Below, piece by piece: positions 26,551 to 35,730 of a DNA stretch of 39,780 bases. This DNA comes from CAYJAD01 sp964370675 (GTDB lineage: Bacteria; Desulfobacterota; Desulfovibrionia; Desulfovibrionales; Desulfovibrionaceae): assembly GCA_964370675.1 (NCBI GenBank), contig CAYJKC010000020.1, positions 1 to 39,780 on the forward strand, in the 5' to 3' direction. How positions within the stretch are numbered: position 1 is the stretch's first letter; the number at the start of each line of letters is the position of its first letter. Position numbers and translations under genes: made by a program. The notes below the pieces were generated by a model that searched no databases, was not told the DNA's origin, and worked only from the letters and a program-made list of their open reading frames with translations.

Positions 26551-28110
26551 TTACTTTTCATTTGAGCTACGTTTTTTACCAAGGTAAAGTGCGCATAAAA
26601 AAATACCCATCATAATATAGTGCAACCAAGGTGAGAGATGATAAAAAATAGTAGTTTTAAGTTTTGTTTTTGCATATCCCACATAACTCTGTGCTTTAAA
26701 TTGTCCGCCTTTAAGCACAAAGCGTCCAAATTCATCTACAATGGCAGAAATTCCAGTATTGGTGCTGCGCACAAGCCAGCGACCTTGCTCAACAGCACGC
26801 AGTATGCCCAATTGTAAATGCTGTTCTGGGGCTGATGAATCACCAAACCAGCCATCATTACTTATGTTTACTAATATATTTGCCCCATCGCTTACTCTTT
26901 GTCTTGCAATGTGCGAGAATACACTTTCATAACAGATGAGCATTCCAAGGGCAAGCTGGTCATATACTAGGGGTTTGCTTTGTTTTCCTGGTGTAAAATT
27001 TCCAATGCCTTGTAATAGTGGTTCTAAAAAATTGATAAGTAGCCAAGATGGCACATATTCTCCAAACGGCACAAGGTGTATTTTATCATAAAATCTGTTG
27101 ATTTGCCCCTGCTGATCTAACAAGTAAGCTCGATTAAAAATTTCGCGCTTTTGCTTGCTATATACTATGGCTCCAGGTGCTCCAACAAGCAGTGGTAATT
27201 GCATATCTTTAACAAATTGTTTAAGTTCCGGAGTAAAAAGTCTGTGTTGCTCAAGGTAAAATGGCATGGCAGTTTCTGGCCAAATTACCATGGCTTTAGA
27301 CTGCTCAGGGTTTTGTTTGCGCCACAGTTCCAAGGCATTAGTAGTTAAGTTTTTATATGTATCTAAGCTTAATTGTTGTGATGAAATTTCCCACTTAATA
27401 TTTTGGTCAATATTAGCTTCTGCCATAATAAAGCTAAAGTCATCAGAAGATTTAACTTGGATGGGATTTTGTTGCAAAGTGTATAATCCATAACATATTG
27501 GTATGATAATGCATACACTTGCAAAAATGCTAAAGCGTAAGTTTTTATTAAGTATAGCTTCTATAATACATAATGCAGCTAAAACGTATAAGGCAGATAA
27601 AGCATGGCTTCCAATTAAGCTAACTGCTTGTATCATAAAAGACCAAGGTACAAAGGCTGAGCTAATTTGTAACCATGGAAAGCCTGTCAACACAATACCT
27701 CGTAAAAGCTCAAGGAAATACCAAACACAAGCTAAGGCCAAACAACGTGCTAGAATATCTTTAGGAATGTGTATTTTAGTTATGTATGATACAAGAGAAA
27801 ATATACCTGCATATAAACCAACATATGCACCAATGGCTAAGGCGCAGGGTATGGCCAAGGGCCATGGCAGTTTGCCCACATTATGTATGGGAATGGAAAG
27901 CCAATATAATGCTGCCCAAGATCCAAATAAACCAATAATCCAGCCTTTACGCAGGGCATCTAGCTTGTTGTCAGCATAACTGCCAACAATATATAAACTT
28001 AAAGGATATAACAGCACAAGTAATGGTATATGATACAAGACATTGGGAAAGCCTAGCCATAAACCAAGTACACCTATACTAAACCAAAAAAAGTATGAAA
28101 AATAGGGCAT
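26551..28110 (-). CDS. lnt: Apolipoprotein N-acyltransferase
   Basis: Lnt adds the third acyl chain to lipoproteins at the periplasmic face of the inner membrane. The 519 residues begin with six to seven membrane helices (to about residue 215), followed by a nitrilase-like domain with the Glu-Lys-Cys triad: Glu in VIWPETAMPF, Lys in FYDKIHLVPFGEY, and Cys in MLICYESVF. A last helix near the C-terminus anchors it. It lies just before prfB and 88 bases after corC, an old bacterial pairing (ybeX-lnt). Substrates in this window would include NrfA and the PqiC-like lipoprotein. Confidence 0.95.
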   Translation of the reverse strand: MPYFSYFFWFSIGVLGLWLGFPNVLYHIPLLVLLYPLSLYIVGSYADNKLDALRKGWIIGLFGSWAALYWLSIPIHNVGKLPWPLAIPCALAIGAYVGLYAGIFSLVSYITKIHIPKDILARCLALACVWYFLELLRGIVLTGFPWLQISSAFVPWSFMIQAVSLIGSHALSALYVLAALCIIEAILNKNLRFSIFASVCIIIPICYGLYTLQQNPIQVKSSDDFSFIMAEANIDQNIKWEISSQQLSLDTYKNLTTNALELWRKQNPEQSKAMVIWPETAMPFYLEQHRLFTPELKQFVKDMQLPLLVGAPGAIVYSKQKREIFNRAYLLDQQGQINRFYDKIHLVPFGEYVPSWLLINFLEPLLQGIGNFTPGKQSKPLVYDQLALGMLICYESVFSHIARQRVSDGANILVNISNDGWFGDSSAPEQHLQLGILRAVEQGRWLVRSTNTGISAIVDEFGRFVLKGGQFKAQSYVGYAKTKLKTTIFYHLSPWLHYIMMGIFLCALYLGKKRSSNEK

Positions 28111-28198
28111 TCTTTATGTTGCTATAATTTAATTTTTTTCAAATCACACATTTTAATCAAAAACGATTTCGCACACTAAATCAGTATGAACTGGCGTG

Positions 28199-29101
28199 TT
28201 ATTCAGGCATTTTTTCCTTAATACCGTTAAATTCCATTTTTTCAATTAAAATACGGCTAATAAATTTTACATCAGCCTCTTTAACAGTAAAGGACCAACC
28301 GTCTAGGTGAAAAACTTCCCCTTGAGTTGGGACATGCCCAGCCTGTAAGCTCAAATATCCGCCAATGGTGTCTACTTCATCAGACTCAAGATTAATACCA
28401 AGATCTTCAAGGTCCTCTAAATATGTGCGCCCACTAAGCTCATAACAATTTTCACTAATGGTGCGTATATCTTCTTCTTTTGGTGTATCGTGCTCATCTT
28501 CAATATCGCCTACAATTTCTTCTAATACATCTTCAATGGAAATGATGCCAGAAGTACCGCCATATTCGTCAATTGCTATGGCAATATGTAGTTTTCTGGA
28601 GCGAAACTCTTGTAATAATTCAAGAATTCCCTTAGTTTCTGGAACGAAAAAAGGCTCACGCATAAGATCGTCCACCAAGAGATTTTGCTTTTCTGGTTCT
28701 ACCATGGAATGCAATAAATCCTTAGCGTGCACAATGCCGATGATATTATCTCTTGTGTCGTTGAAAACAGGAATACGCGAATGACCAGATTCAATAATAA
28801 ACCTTACTACGTCCATAAGCGATGATTGTGAAGGAACACAGTCAATATCCGTGCGTGGGGTCATGACATCTTGCACCTGCATATCATCAATGCGTAAGAT
28901 GCTAAGAAGCATGGATTCTTCGTCTTCTGCTACTTCTCCTTCGGCGCGAGCCTCAAGGATAGCTTTTTCTAATGATTCTTCATCGTCTCGGCGAAAAAGT
29001 TTGCCTAGCCGAGACCAGAGCGTACTGTCGGGACCTCCGTCCAAAAGAACCTCCAAGTTAAAGTTGATAAAATGCTCAAAGGAGCTACTGCTTTTATGCA
29101 A
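28199..29101 (-). CDS. corC: CorC/HlyC-type CBS-domain protein
   Basis: A cytoplasmic protein of about 300 residues. It has a paired CBS module (VQDVMTPRTDIDCVPSQ and DLMREPFFVPETKG; GHSRIPVFN; IDEYGGTSGIISIEDVLEEIVGDIEDEHD) and a C-terminal CorC_HlyC transporter-associated domain (LESDEVDTIGGYL). The DUF21 membrane domain found in larger relatives is absent, so it is the soluble CorC form, which is implicated in magnesium/cobalt handling. The frame opens with a TTG at 29101 lacking a good ribosome-binding site; the true start may lie some residues further in. Confidence 0.88.
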   Translation of the reverse strand: MHKSSSSFEHFINFNLEVLLDGGPDSTLWSRLGKLFRRDDEESLEKAILEARAEGEVAEDEESMLLSILRIDDMQVQDVMTPRTDIDCVPSQSSLMDVVRFIIESGHSRIPVFNDTRDNIIGIVHAKDLLHSMVEPEKQNLLVDDLMREPFFVPETKGILELLQEFRSRKLHIAIAIDEYGGTSGIISIEDVLEEIVGDIEDEHDTPKEEDIRTISENCYELSGRTYLEDLEDLGINLESDEVDTIGGYLSLQAGHVPTQGEVFHLDGWSFTVKEADVKFISRILIEKMEFNGIKEKMPE

Positions 29102-29223
29102 AGTTGTTTGCGAATAAATAATAATTTGTTAGCTTATAAAAATCAATACACAGCAAAAAAAAATTATAGTTTTTTATTATGTACCATGAGTTTTGTTTTG
29201 TATTTCTTGGCTTTTTACATGTT

Positions 29224-30165
29224 TTATTTTTTATTTTGTTCTATATTCCAACGTAAAATTACTGGTGCTAAAGCCGGAACACAACTGTTTTCATCATTAG
29301 GAAACCAGAAAATTTCTTTTTTACCTTCATCCATGCTGGCCCAAGCCGCAAAGCTTAAACCTAATTGCCAAGCCTTTTCTTTCTTTTGATACACTTTTGA
29401 TACTACACGGCATGAAACCCAAAGGGCAAGATTTTTTTTCTCTAAAAATGGTGTGCTAATCATTAAAAGGCATAGTATATGTTCACCCATTTTAAATTTT
29501 TTAATTAACTCACTGTCTTCATTTTCTTTTTGAAATAAAAGGCGTATGCCTCCAGCAGAAATGTTTTGTAATCCCATTATATTATTGTGCCTTGGGCGAT
29601 AAGCAAACAAGGGTTGAGCTATATCTCCTTTCTTGGTGGGTAAGGGTTGGTCTTTGCCAAGTTTCCATACTCCAACGCCAAGAATGCTATCTCGTGGTGG
29701 TACACAGCGCAGAGATTTACGTTTTTGACCAGATTCAATTTGTAGGGGAATATTAAAAATTGCAGTGGTAAAATCTTTGCGCCTTGAGGTGTCAAGACAA
29801 GTTGCGTTGAAATGGAAGAAAGCAATTTTTTTGCCCTGCATAATTTGAAAAAAAATCCTGCAACTAGAGTTTTTTAACTGCTGAGCCGCAAATGTTTCAA
29901 CTAATTCAATGCTAATTTGATTATTACGCGAGAGCGAACACACACCTTCACAAGAATTGCCTTCTAGCGTGCCATCCAAAATTTCTATACGAAACTTGCT
30001 TCGTTGAGAGATAGATTTATTAATAAGATCAGCTATAAGACGTTTTTTGCGGGCATTATGCTTATATTCAAAAAGTTTTTTCTTACCAAGTGGAATAATC
30101 CAATATAAAAAGATAGCTCCTATGATACAAGCTGAAAAAAATAATAATACTTGTGTTAGTTCCAT
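29224..30165 (-). CDS. Membrane-anchored PilZ-domain protein
   Basis: A 313-residue protein with one N-terminal membrane helix (about 5-25) and a cytoplasmic body. The C-terminal half carries the PilZ c-di-GMP signature: RKSLR (R149, R153; RxxxR) and NISAGG (N201, S203, G206; the D/NxSxxG motif). Residues 50-140 look like a YcgR-N-type flank domain. It should bind c-di-GMP and alter motility or surface behaviour. It starts 27 bases after the mnmG stop on the same strand. The HD-GYP phosphodiesterase at 17369 is the window's only predicted enzyme of that signal. Confidence 0.78.
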   Translation of the reverse strand: MELTQVLLFFSACIIGAIFLYWIIPLGKKKLFEYKHNARKKRLIADLINKSISQRSKFRIEILDGTLEGNSCEGVCSLSRNNQISIELVETFAAQQLKNSSCRIFFQIMQGKKIAFFHFNATCLDTSRRKDFTTAIFNIPLQIESGQKRKSLRCVPPRDSILGVGVWKLGKDQPLPTKKGDIAQPLFAYRPRHNNIMGLQNISAGGIRLLFQKENEDSELIKKFKMGEHILCLLMISTPFLEKKNLALWVSCRVVSKVYQKKEKAWQLGLSFAAWASMDEGKKEIFWFPNDENSCVPALAPVILRWNIEQNKK

Positions 30166-30192
30166 AAATTATTATGATGCCTTACGAACTAG

Positions 30193-32061
30193 CTATATAC
30201 TATTTTGTATTTTGCGTAAATGGATTTCAAGGCAGTTTAATGCTGCTGGAGTAACTCCAGATATACGCCCTGCTTGACCAAGGGTATGTGGCTTTAGTTG
30301 ATTTAGCTTTTCCATAACCTCAATGGAAAGACCAGCTACAGTGTTATAATCAAGGTCTTGGGGCAAAGGTATGGTTTCAAAACGTGCTGCACGTTGTACT
30401 AGCTGTTCTTGTCTTTGTAAGTATCCTGCATACTTTATTAAGGTTTGGCTTTCTTCTTGAACTTCTTGGTCAAACTCAGATATGCTGTCACAAAGTCTCT
30501 TTAATTGTTCTAAATCCAAGGCAGGACGACGTAATAATTCAGCCAAGGTCATTGATTTATCACTAGGGCTTTCATTAGCGGCAGTTAAAACACTATTTAA
30601 TTTGTCATTAGCAGGCTGGCGTGTGCTTTGTAAAATATTATTTAATTTTTCAATATTATTATATTTTTTCTCAAATTTTTCCCACTGTTCTTTATGTAAT
30701 AATCCCAGCTTATGACCCTTGCGGCTTAGGCGATAATCAGCATTATTTTCGCGTAAAAGTAGGCGATATTCAGCCCGCGAAGTAAACATACGATATGGCT
30801 CAAGAGTACCTAAGGTTATTAAATCATCAATTAACACTGCCATATAGGCTTGCTCACGCCCCAATATAAATGGTTCAAGTTCACGCAATTCATTGGAAAT
30901 ATTAATGGCAGCCCAAAGACCTTGGGCGGCAGCTTCTTCATAACCAGATGTGCCGTTGATTTGTCCTGCATGCCATAAACCTTTAATATTGCGTGTTTCA
31001 AGAGTTGGCTTTAATTGTACAGGGTTAACATAATCATATTCTATGGCATAACCGGGGCGTAACATATGTGCATTTTCAAGACCTGGAATGCTGGCAAGTA
31101 GTTTTAATTGTATATCTAGTGGCAGGGATGTGGAAATACCATTCATATAACATTCTGGGCTGTTAAGACCTTCAGGCTCTACAAAAATTTGATGTCTATG
31201 GCGGTCGGGAAAGCGTGCAATTTTATCCTCAATAGATGGGCAATATCTCGCACCTGTGCCTTGTATTATACCTGTGAAGAGGGGAGAGCGATCAAAACCA
31301 GAGCGTATAATATCATGAGTCTTTTCGTTAGTCCATGTGATATAACAAGATACTTGCTCAAGACTTGGGTTAGGACCATGAAAACTAAACTTAGGTATTG
31401 GACTTTGTGCTGTTTGTTCTTCCATGCGCGCAAAATCAATACTAGATTTTAATAGGCGCGGTGGTGTGCCAGTTTTAAGGCGCCCTGTTTCAAGACCTAG
31501 GTTACGCAAGCTTTGCGAAAGATGCATGGCAGGTGCATCACCCATGCGCCCAGCAGAAGTATTCATATTTCCAATATGAATACGCCCATTTAAAAATGTT
31601 CCTGTGGTTAAAAGAGTATGCCTTGCTTGAAACTCTATGCCTTGAGCTGTGCGCACACCGCTTAGACGCTCACCCTCAGTGAGTAGTTCTTCTACTATAT
31701 CTTGCCACACTTTAAGCCTAGGCTCAGAAAACAGACTTTTCTTCACCTCACTCATATAGATTTCGCGGTCCATTTGAGCGCGTGTGGCTCGTACTGCAGG
31801 TCCTTTGCTGGTGTTTAGAGTGCGAAATTGTATGCCAGCAGCATCAGCCCATAAACCCATCATGCCGCCAAGTGCATCGATTTCACGCACCATATGACCT
31901 TTAGCAAGTCCTCCAATGGCTGGATTGCATGATAAATGCCCTATACGATCAATATTACCTGTAATGAGCAAGGTTTTGTGCCCAAGGCGAGCTAGAGCCA
32001 TAGCAGCTTCACAACCGGCATGACCTGCTCCAACCACGATGACATCAAATATTGTACTCAT
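30193..32061 (-). CDS. mnmG: tRNA uridine-5-carboxymethylaminomethyl modification enzyme MnmG
   Basis: MnmG (GidA), with MnmE, installs the cmnm5 modification at U34 of several tRNAs using FAD and folate. It has 622 residues, the usual size. The FAD-binding dinucleotide fold is at the N-terminus (VIVVGAGHAGCEAAMALARLG), followed by ISCNPAIGG-type sequence (HLSCNPAIGGLAKGHMVREIDALGG). The conserved catalytic-Cys region is in YCPSIEDKIARFPDR, and the helical C-terminal MnmE/tRNA-binding domain ends the protein. mnmE is not in the window. Confidence 0.97.
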   Translation of the reverse strand: MSTIFDVIVVGAGHAGCEAAMALARLGHKTLLITGNIDRIGHLSCNPAIGGLAKGHMVREIDALGGMMGLWADAAGIQFRTLNTSKGPAVRATRAQMDREIYMSEVKKSLFSEPRLKVWQDIVEELLTEGERLSGVRTAQGIEFQARHTLLTTGTFLNGRIHIGNMNTSAGRMGDAPAMHLSQSLRNLGLETGRLKTGTPPRLLKSSIDFARMEEQTAQSPIPKFSFHGPNPSLEQVSCYITWTNEKTHDIIRSGFDRSPLFTGIIQGTGARYCPSIEDKIARFPDRHRHQIFVEPEGLNSPECYMNGISTSLPLDIQLKLLASIPGLENAHMLRPGYAIEYDYVNPVQLKPTLETRNIKGLWHAGQINGTSGYEEAAAQGLWAAINISNELRELEPFILGREQAYMAVLIDDLITLGTLEPYRMFTSRAEYRLLLRENNADYRLSRKGHKLGLLHKEQWEKFEKKYNNIEKLNNILQSTRQPANDKLNSVLTAANESPSDKSMTLAELLRRPALDLEQLKRLCDSISEFDQEVQEESQTLIKYAGYLQRQEQLVQRAARFETIPLPQDLDYNTVAGLSIEVMEKLNQLKPHTLGQAGRISGVTPAALNCLEIHLRKIQNSI

Positions 32062-32099
32062 AAAACTTCTTGCTTAGTGATATTACTCGTAAGTATTGA

Positions 32100-33644
32100 T
32101 TAAAATGCCCATAGTTGTGTTAACACAGCGCATACAGCGGTAACAATAATTGTTAATACAAAGGCATAAGCCATAACACTACCGGCAGCTTCTGGTTTAT
32201 CGATAGAGGCAGCTGCACTAAGCACCTTGGATGGAGAAATGGCCCCAGCAAGACCTCCGCCAATACCGTTGGATGTGGCCAAAACAAGTGGAGATGCATT
32301 CATGGCCTCTGCTGCGGCAACTTGAAGCTTGGTTAGCATGGCTACAGAAGATGAAGCAGAGCCACCAATAAATCCAGCAATAAGCCCTAAGAACGGAGTT
32401 GCCATGGGATAGGCTGTGCCAAATAAGGCTGTAGCTTCATTGGCAAGTAGTAAAATCATATTATTTTGGGGTATTACTTCCCAATTAATCTGCTTGCCAG
32501 AATGATTCATGACATAGGCTATACAAAAATATATGGCCGTTGCAAACACTGGTCTCCAGCCACGCCCAAAGGCTTTAGCAAATATAGGACCAGCAGTTTT
32601 TGTGCTAACTTTAAGTAAGGGCAGGCAGCAAATGGTGCTTACAAAAACCCAGAAGTAAGCTTGCCAAAAAATTCGTAATCTTTCAGGGCTTCCTGGAATA
32701 AGATCAATAGGCATGGCCCATTGTTTAAACACTATGTCAAAAAATGGCAGACTGGGCGTATTTAATATTAAAGATATTACAAGCAGCAAAAGCCAAGGTG
32801 ATGCAGCTTGCATTAGACTAAATTTTTGCATGGATTCTAAGTCTTTGGGCGTAAGAACACTGTTGTCTTGTAGTTGCCCACCACGTAGCTTTATATAACA
32901 CAAAAGCACTATAACCACAGCAACTCCAGCAACCACTGCCGTTACTGTAAGTAGACCCATTTGAGCAAGACCCATGGCTACTAGGCCTGAGCTAATACCT
33001 GTAATTGCCGCCGGCCAAAATCCACGCAGCACAAGGGAAAATCCGCCTGTAATGTGTAAGCAGAGCAGTGCTACACAAGTAGATACCGCAGGCATAAAAG
33101 CCGCAAGGCTTATGCCTGTTTCCATAAGACCTTGCCCTGCAAACGTTGCCATAACTACGGCAGGAATACCTAAAAGAGCATACATGCAAAATGCTAAGTA
33201 TCCCAAACATGGCAAAAGAATAGACGCTTTTAGTGAATAGCCAAGAGCCATTAAAATGGGTGGGAAGATAGCCATGGCTGCAGCACCAAGACCGGTTAAT
33301 AATGTGCCTATACCAACATTAATGAGTAGCACTTGCACAGCCTTGTCGCCGGGACTTAAAGTTTTGATAAGGGCAATAATACGACCAAGAGCGCCGCTTT
33401 CACCCATGATGGTAACTTGTAAAATGCTAGCAGCTATTACTAAACCCACAGGCAAAGAACCAAGCACGCCAGCTAATAATAAATTTGGTAAAATTTGTGG
33501 TGCAGTGTCAAAATAAAATACTGCTAAAATCAATGTCAAAGCAAGACCAAGTAAACCAGCGTTATCTGCTGACATTTTAAAAATAATTAATAAAGCTAAT
33601 ACTAAAAGTAATGGTGATAAAGCTAGTAAAATTGATAAAAACAT
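32100..33644 (-). CDS. L-lactate permease family transporter (LctP/LldP)
   Basis: An inner-membrane carrier of about 514 residues with 12 or more hydrophobic helices. Family signals include LTGLGAAAMAIFPPILMALGYS, GIPAVVMATFAGQGL and the C-terminal ATSNGIGGGLAGAISPSKVLSA. I choose the ATG at 33644; the frame extends to a TTG at 33734, but the extra 30 residues are not family-like. Lactate is a main electron donor for Desulfovibrio, but this family also carries glycolate and other small acids. The mnmG start lies 38 bases downstream. Confidence 0.85.
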   Translation of the reverse strand: MFLSILLALSPLLLVLALLIIFKMSADNAGLLGLALTLILAVFYFDTAPQILPNLLLAGVLGSLPVGLVIAASILQVTIMGESGALGRIIALIKTLSPGDKAVQVLLINVGIGTLLTGLGAAAMAIFPPILMALGYSLKASILLPCLGYLAFCMYALLGIPAVVMATFAGQGLMETGISLAAFMPAVSTCVALLCLHITGGFSLVLRGFWPAAITGISSGLVAMGLAQMGLLTVTAVVAGVAVVIVLLCYIKLRGGQLQDNSVLTPKDLESMQKFSLMQAASPWLLLLVISLILNTPSLPFFDIVFKQWAMPIDLIPGSPERLRIFWQAYFWVFVSTICCLPLLKVSTKTAGPIFAKAFGRGWRPVFATAIYFCIAYVMNHSGKQINWEVIPQNNMILLLANEATALFGTAYPMATPFLGLIAGFIGGSASSSVAMLTKLQVAAAEAMNASPLVLATSNGIGGGLAGAISPSKVLSAAASIDKPEAAGSVMAYAFVLTIIVTAVCAVLTQLWAF

Positions 33645-33787
33645 AACCTTGTCTTTTGTTATAAGTATGCGTATAAGGGCCTTGGCAAGGCTTGCCAAAA
33701 GCGTTTTTATGACAAAAAAAATTTGAAAAGGCAAGTGTTTTGACTGATTTAAATTTATTAATGATACAAATGTAGGGTTGTAATGCT

Positions 33788-34435
33788 ATGGAATTAATAA
33801 TGTTTTTGGTGGACTTTATACTTAATATTGATAAACACCTTTTTGAGCTTGTAGCTAATTATGGGCTTTGGGTATATGCTATTTTATTTCTTATTGTATT
33901 TTGTGAAACTGGACTAGTAGTCACACCTTTTTTACCGGGTGATTCACTGTTATTTGCCACAGGTGTGGTTGCTGGTGCTGGTCTTATTGGCTATGTGGAG
34001 TCAATGATGGTGCTACTTGCGGCTGGCATAATTGGTGATGCAGTTAATTACAACATCGGGCGCTATGTTGGACCAACCATATTTAAGAAAGAAACGCGGT
34101 TTATTAAAAAATCACACTTGATGGCCGCTCAAGAATTTTATGAAAAACATGGTGGAAAAGCCATAGTTTTAGCACGCTTTATACCTATTGTGCGCACCTT
34201 TGCTCCTTTTGTTGCTGGCATTGCTAAAATGCGCCTGTCATCATTTGCTTTTTATAATATCACTGGCTGCATAGTATGGGTTGGATCATTGGTAAGTATC
34301 GGCTATTTTTTAGGAAATACACCATTTGCTCGTAAAAACTTTAGCTTAATAATCTATGCTATCATTATAATTTCTGTTCTGCCTATTGTTATAGAAGGAA
34401 CCAAGGCATATTTGAAAAAACGTAAAAATAGTTAA
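33788..34435 (+). CDS. DedA-family membrane protein
   Basis: A 215-residue inner-membrane protein of the DedA (SNARE-associated/VTT) family, implicated in lipid-carrier recycling and membrane homeostasis. Motifs: ETGLVVTPFLPGDSLLFATG, the GDAVNYNIGRYVG segment, EKHGGKAIVLARFIPIVRTFAPFVAG with its conserved basic residues, and a C-terminal helix. It is transcribed alone, divergent from the lactate permease. Its stop lies 3 bases from that of the convergent maturase gene, with no terminator between them. Confidence 0.92.
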   Translation: MELIMFLVDFILNIDKHLFELVANYGLWVYAILFLIVFCETGLVVTPFLPGDSLLFATGVVAGAGLIGYVESMMVLLAAGIIGDAVNYNIGRYVGPTIFKKETRFIKKSHLMAAQEFYEKHGGKAIVLARFIPIVRTFAPFVAGIAKMRLSSFAFYNITGCIVWVGSLVSIGYFLGNTPFARKNFSLIIYAIIIISVLPIVIEGTKAYLKKRKNS

Positions 34436-34438
34436 ACC

Positions 34439-35674
34439 TTATGGGCAAATATCCTGAGCTATACGCCGCAAGGTGGGCTTTGCGTGAGTATAAAATTGTT
34501 TAAAACCAACGCATAAATAGTTTATACTTTGCCCTTGATGACCTGTTTTGACAAATCGATGTCTCGGGCATTGCCCCCAGCATAATGTGCCGTGTGGGCA
34601 TTGCAAACATTCATCGGCAAGTTCTTTATATTTTTTGAAGGCAAAGTTTTGTTGGCGTGCGGAAAACACCAATGAGCCCAAGTTTTTTTTATGTATATTA
34701 CCAAGATAATATTCATTATTGACATAATGGTCACAGCTATACACCGAACCATCGTGTTCAATGGCAACACCCTTACCGCATATTTGTCCGCTGGTGCATA
34801 ATTGCGCAGGAAGCCCCAATGTTTGCGCCACTGCAGTTTCAAACCAATTAACTAATACTTTCCCAAGGTCACGCTCTGCCCAAATATCAAAAATAGTACA
34901 CAAAAAATTTCCCCAATCCTCTGGCACAATTGACCATTCGGTAACAAAGTTCTGAGTCCGCCCCATGAGGGGAAGGGTGCTTTTTTTCCAATGATGTGGT
35001 GCTATGGTGTGAAAAACTTTTGGCTCAACACAAGGGTTAAATTGTACATAGGTTGAACCTAGTTCTTGCGTTAAAAAGTTGTACACTTCAAGTGGTTTTA
35101 GGGCATTATATCTATTCACTGTGGTCAAGGTAGTAAAGGGAACGTCATGCTTTTGCAAGCAGCTAAGGCCTTGCATTAGGTGTTCAAAAGAGCCTTGCCC
35201 ATTTTTATCATAGCGATAACGATTATGTTCCTCTTTTGGTCCATCCACCGATAGTCCTACCAAAAAATTATGTTCTTTTAAAAAGATTGCCCAATTATCA
35301 TTAAGCAAGGTTCCGTTAGTTTGTAGGGTGTTGGCAATGATTTTCCCTTGATTATTATGTCTGTGTTGCAATTGCATGACCTTTTCAAAAAAAGGCACAC
35401 CAAGCAAAGTAGGTTCACCGCCCTGCCATGAAAACACTACTTGGTCATGCTCATTGCTTGATATGTATTGTTTAATAAAACTCTCAAGAGTCGCATCGTC
35501 CATAATAGACTTTGCCTTTGAATCTTTTGTATGTCCAAGAAGTTCTGTTTTATGTAGGTAATAACAGTAAGCACAGNNNNNNNNNNAATTACACAAAGCT
35601 CCTAGTGGTTTAATCATCACATGGTAACGATGTGTATTGTCAGGGTTATCAAGAAAAATTTGTTTGTTTGTCAT
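34439..35674 (-). CDS. Anaerobic sulfatase-maturating enzyme (radical SAM, SPASM)
   Basis: This enzyme converts the active-site Ser or Cys of a sulfatase to formylglycine, in the cytoplasm and without oxygen. The ATG at 35674 gives 411 residues as written. The radical-SAM cluster motif follows IKPLGALCN and contains the 10-N gap, then CAYCYYLHK. SPASM Cys ligands for two more clusters are complete: CTSGQICGKG, YSCDHYV, then CLQCPHGTLCWGQCPRHRF and a final CVGF. The adjacent upstream gene encodes a Ser-type sulfatase, its probable client. A GC-rich hairpin sits just before its start codon. Confidence 0.93.
   Translation of the reverse strand: MTNKQIFLDNPDNTHRYHVMIKPLGALCNXXXXCAYCYYLHKTELLGHTKDSKAKSIMDDATLESFIKQYISSNEHDQVVFSWQGGEPTLLGVPFFEKVMQLQHRHNNQGKIIANTLQTNGTLLNDNWAIFLKEHNFLVGLSVDGPKEEHNRYRYDKNGQGSFEHLMQGLSCLQKHDVPFTTLTTVNRYNALKPLEVYNFLTQELGSTYVQFNPCVEPKVFHTIAPHHWKKSTLPLMGRTQNFVTEWSIVPEDWGNFLCTIFDIWAERDLGKVLVNWFETAVAQTLGLPAQLCTSGQICGKGVAIEHDGSVYSCDHYVNNEYYLGNIHKKNLGSLVFSARQQNFAFKKYKELADECLQCPHGTLCWGQCPRHRFVKTGHQGQSINYLCVGFKQFYTHAKPTLRRIAQDICP
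35577..35586. other. Assembly gap of 10 N inside the maturase gene
   Basis: Ten unknown bases interrupt the CxxxCxxC radical-SAM motif. As written, the spacing is C-N-XXXX-C, that is CX5C. Family members read C-N-x-x-C, so the true gap is most likely 4 bases, and ten is a placeholder. Both lengths keep the frame. Confidence 0.85.
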
Positions 35675-35687
35675 AATTTGTTTCAAA

Positions 35688-35718
35688 ATAACCCCGCACT
35701 TTAAGGGTGCGGGGTTAT
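35688..35718 (-). terminator. Terminator hairpin between sulfatase and maturase genes
   Basis: A perfect 12-bp stem (35688-35699 with 35707-35718; core ACCCCGCAC) lies 12 bases after the sulfatase stop and 13 bases before the maturase ATG. On the minus strand a short TTT follows. It may terminate most sulfatase transcripts and let a minority read into the maturase gene. Confidence 0.7.
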
Positions 35719-35730
35719 CTGGTAAAATGA

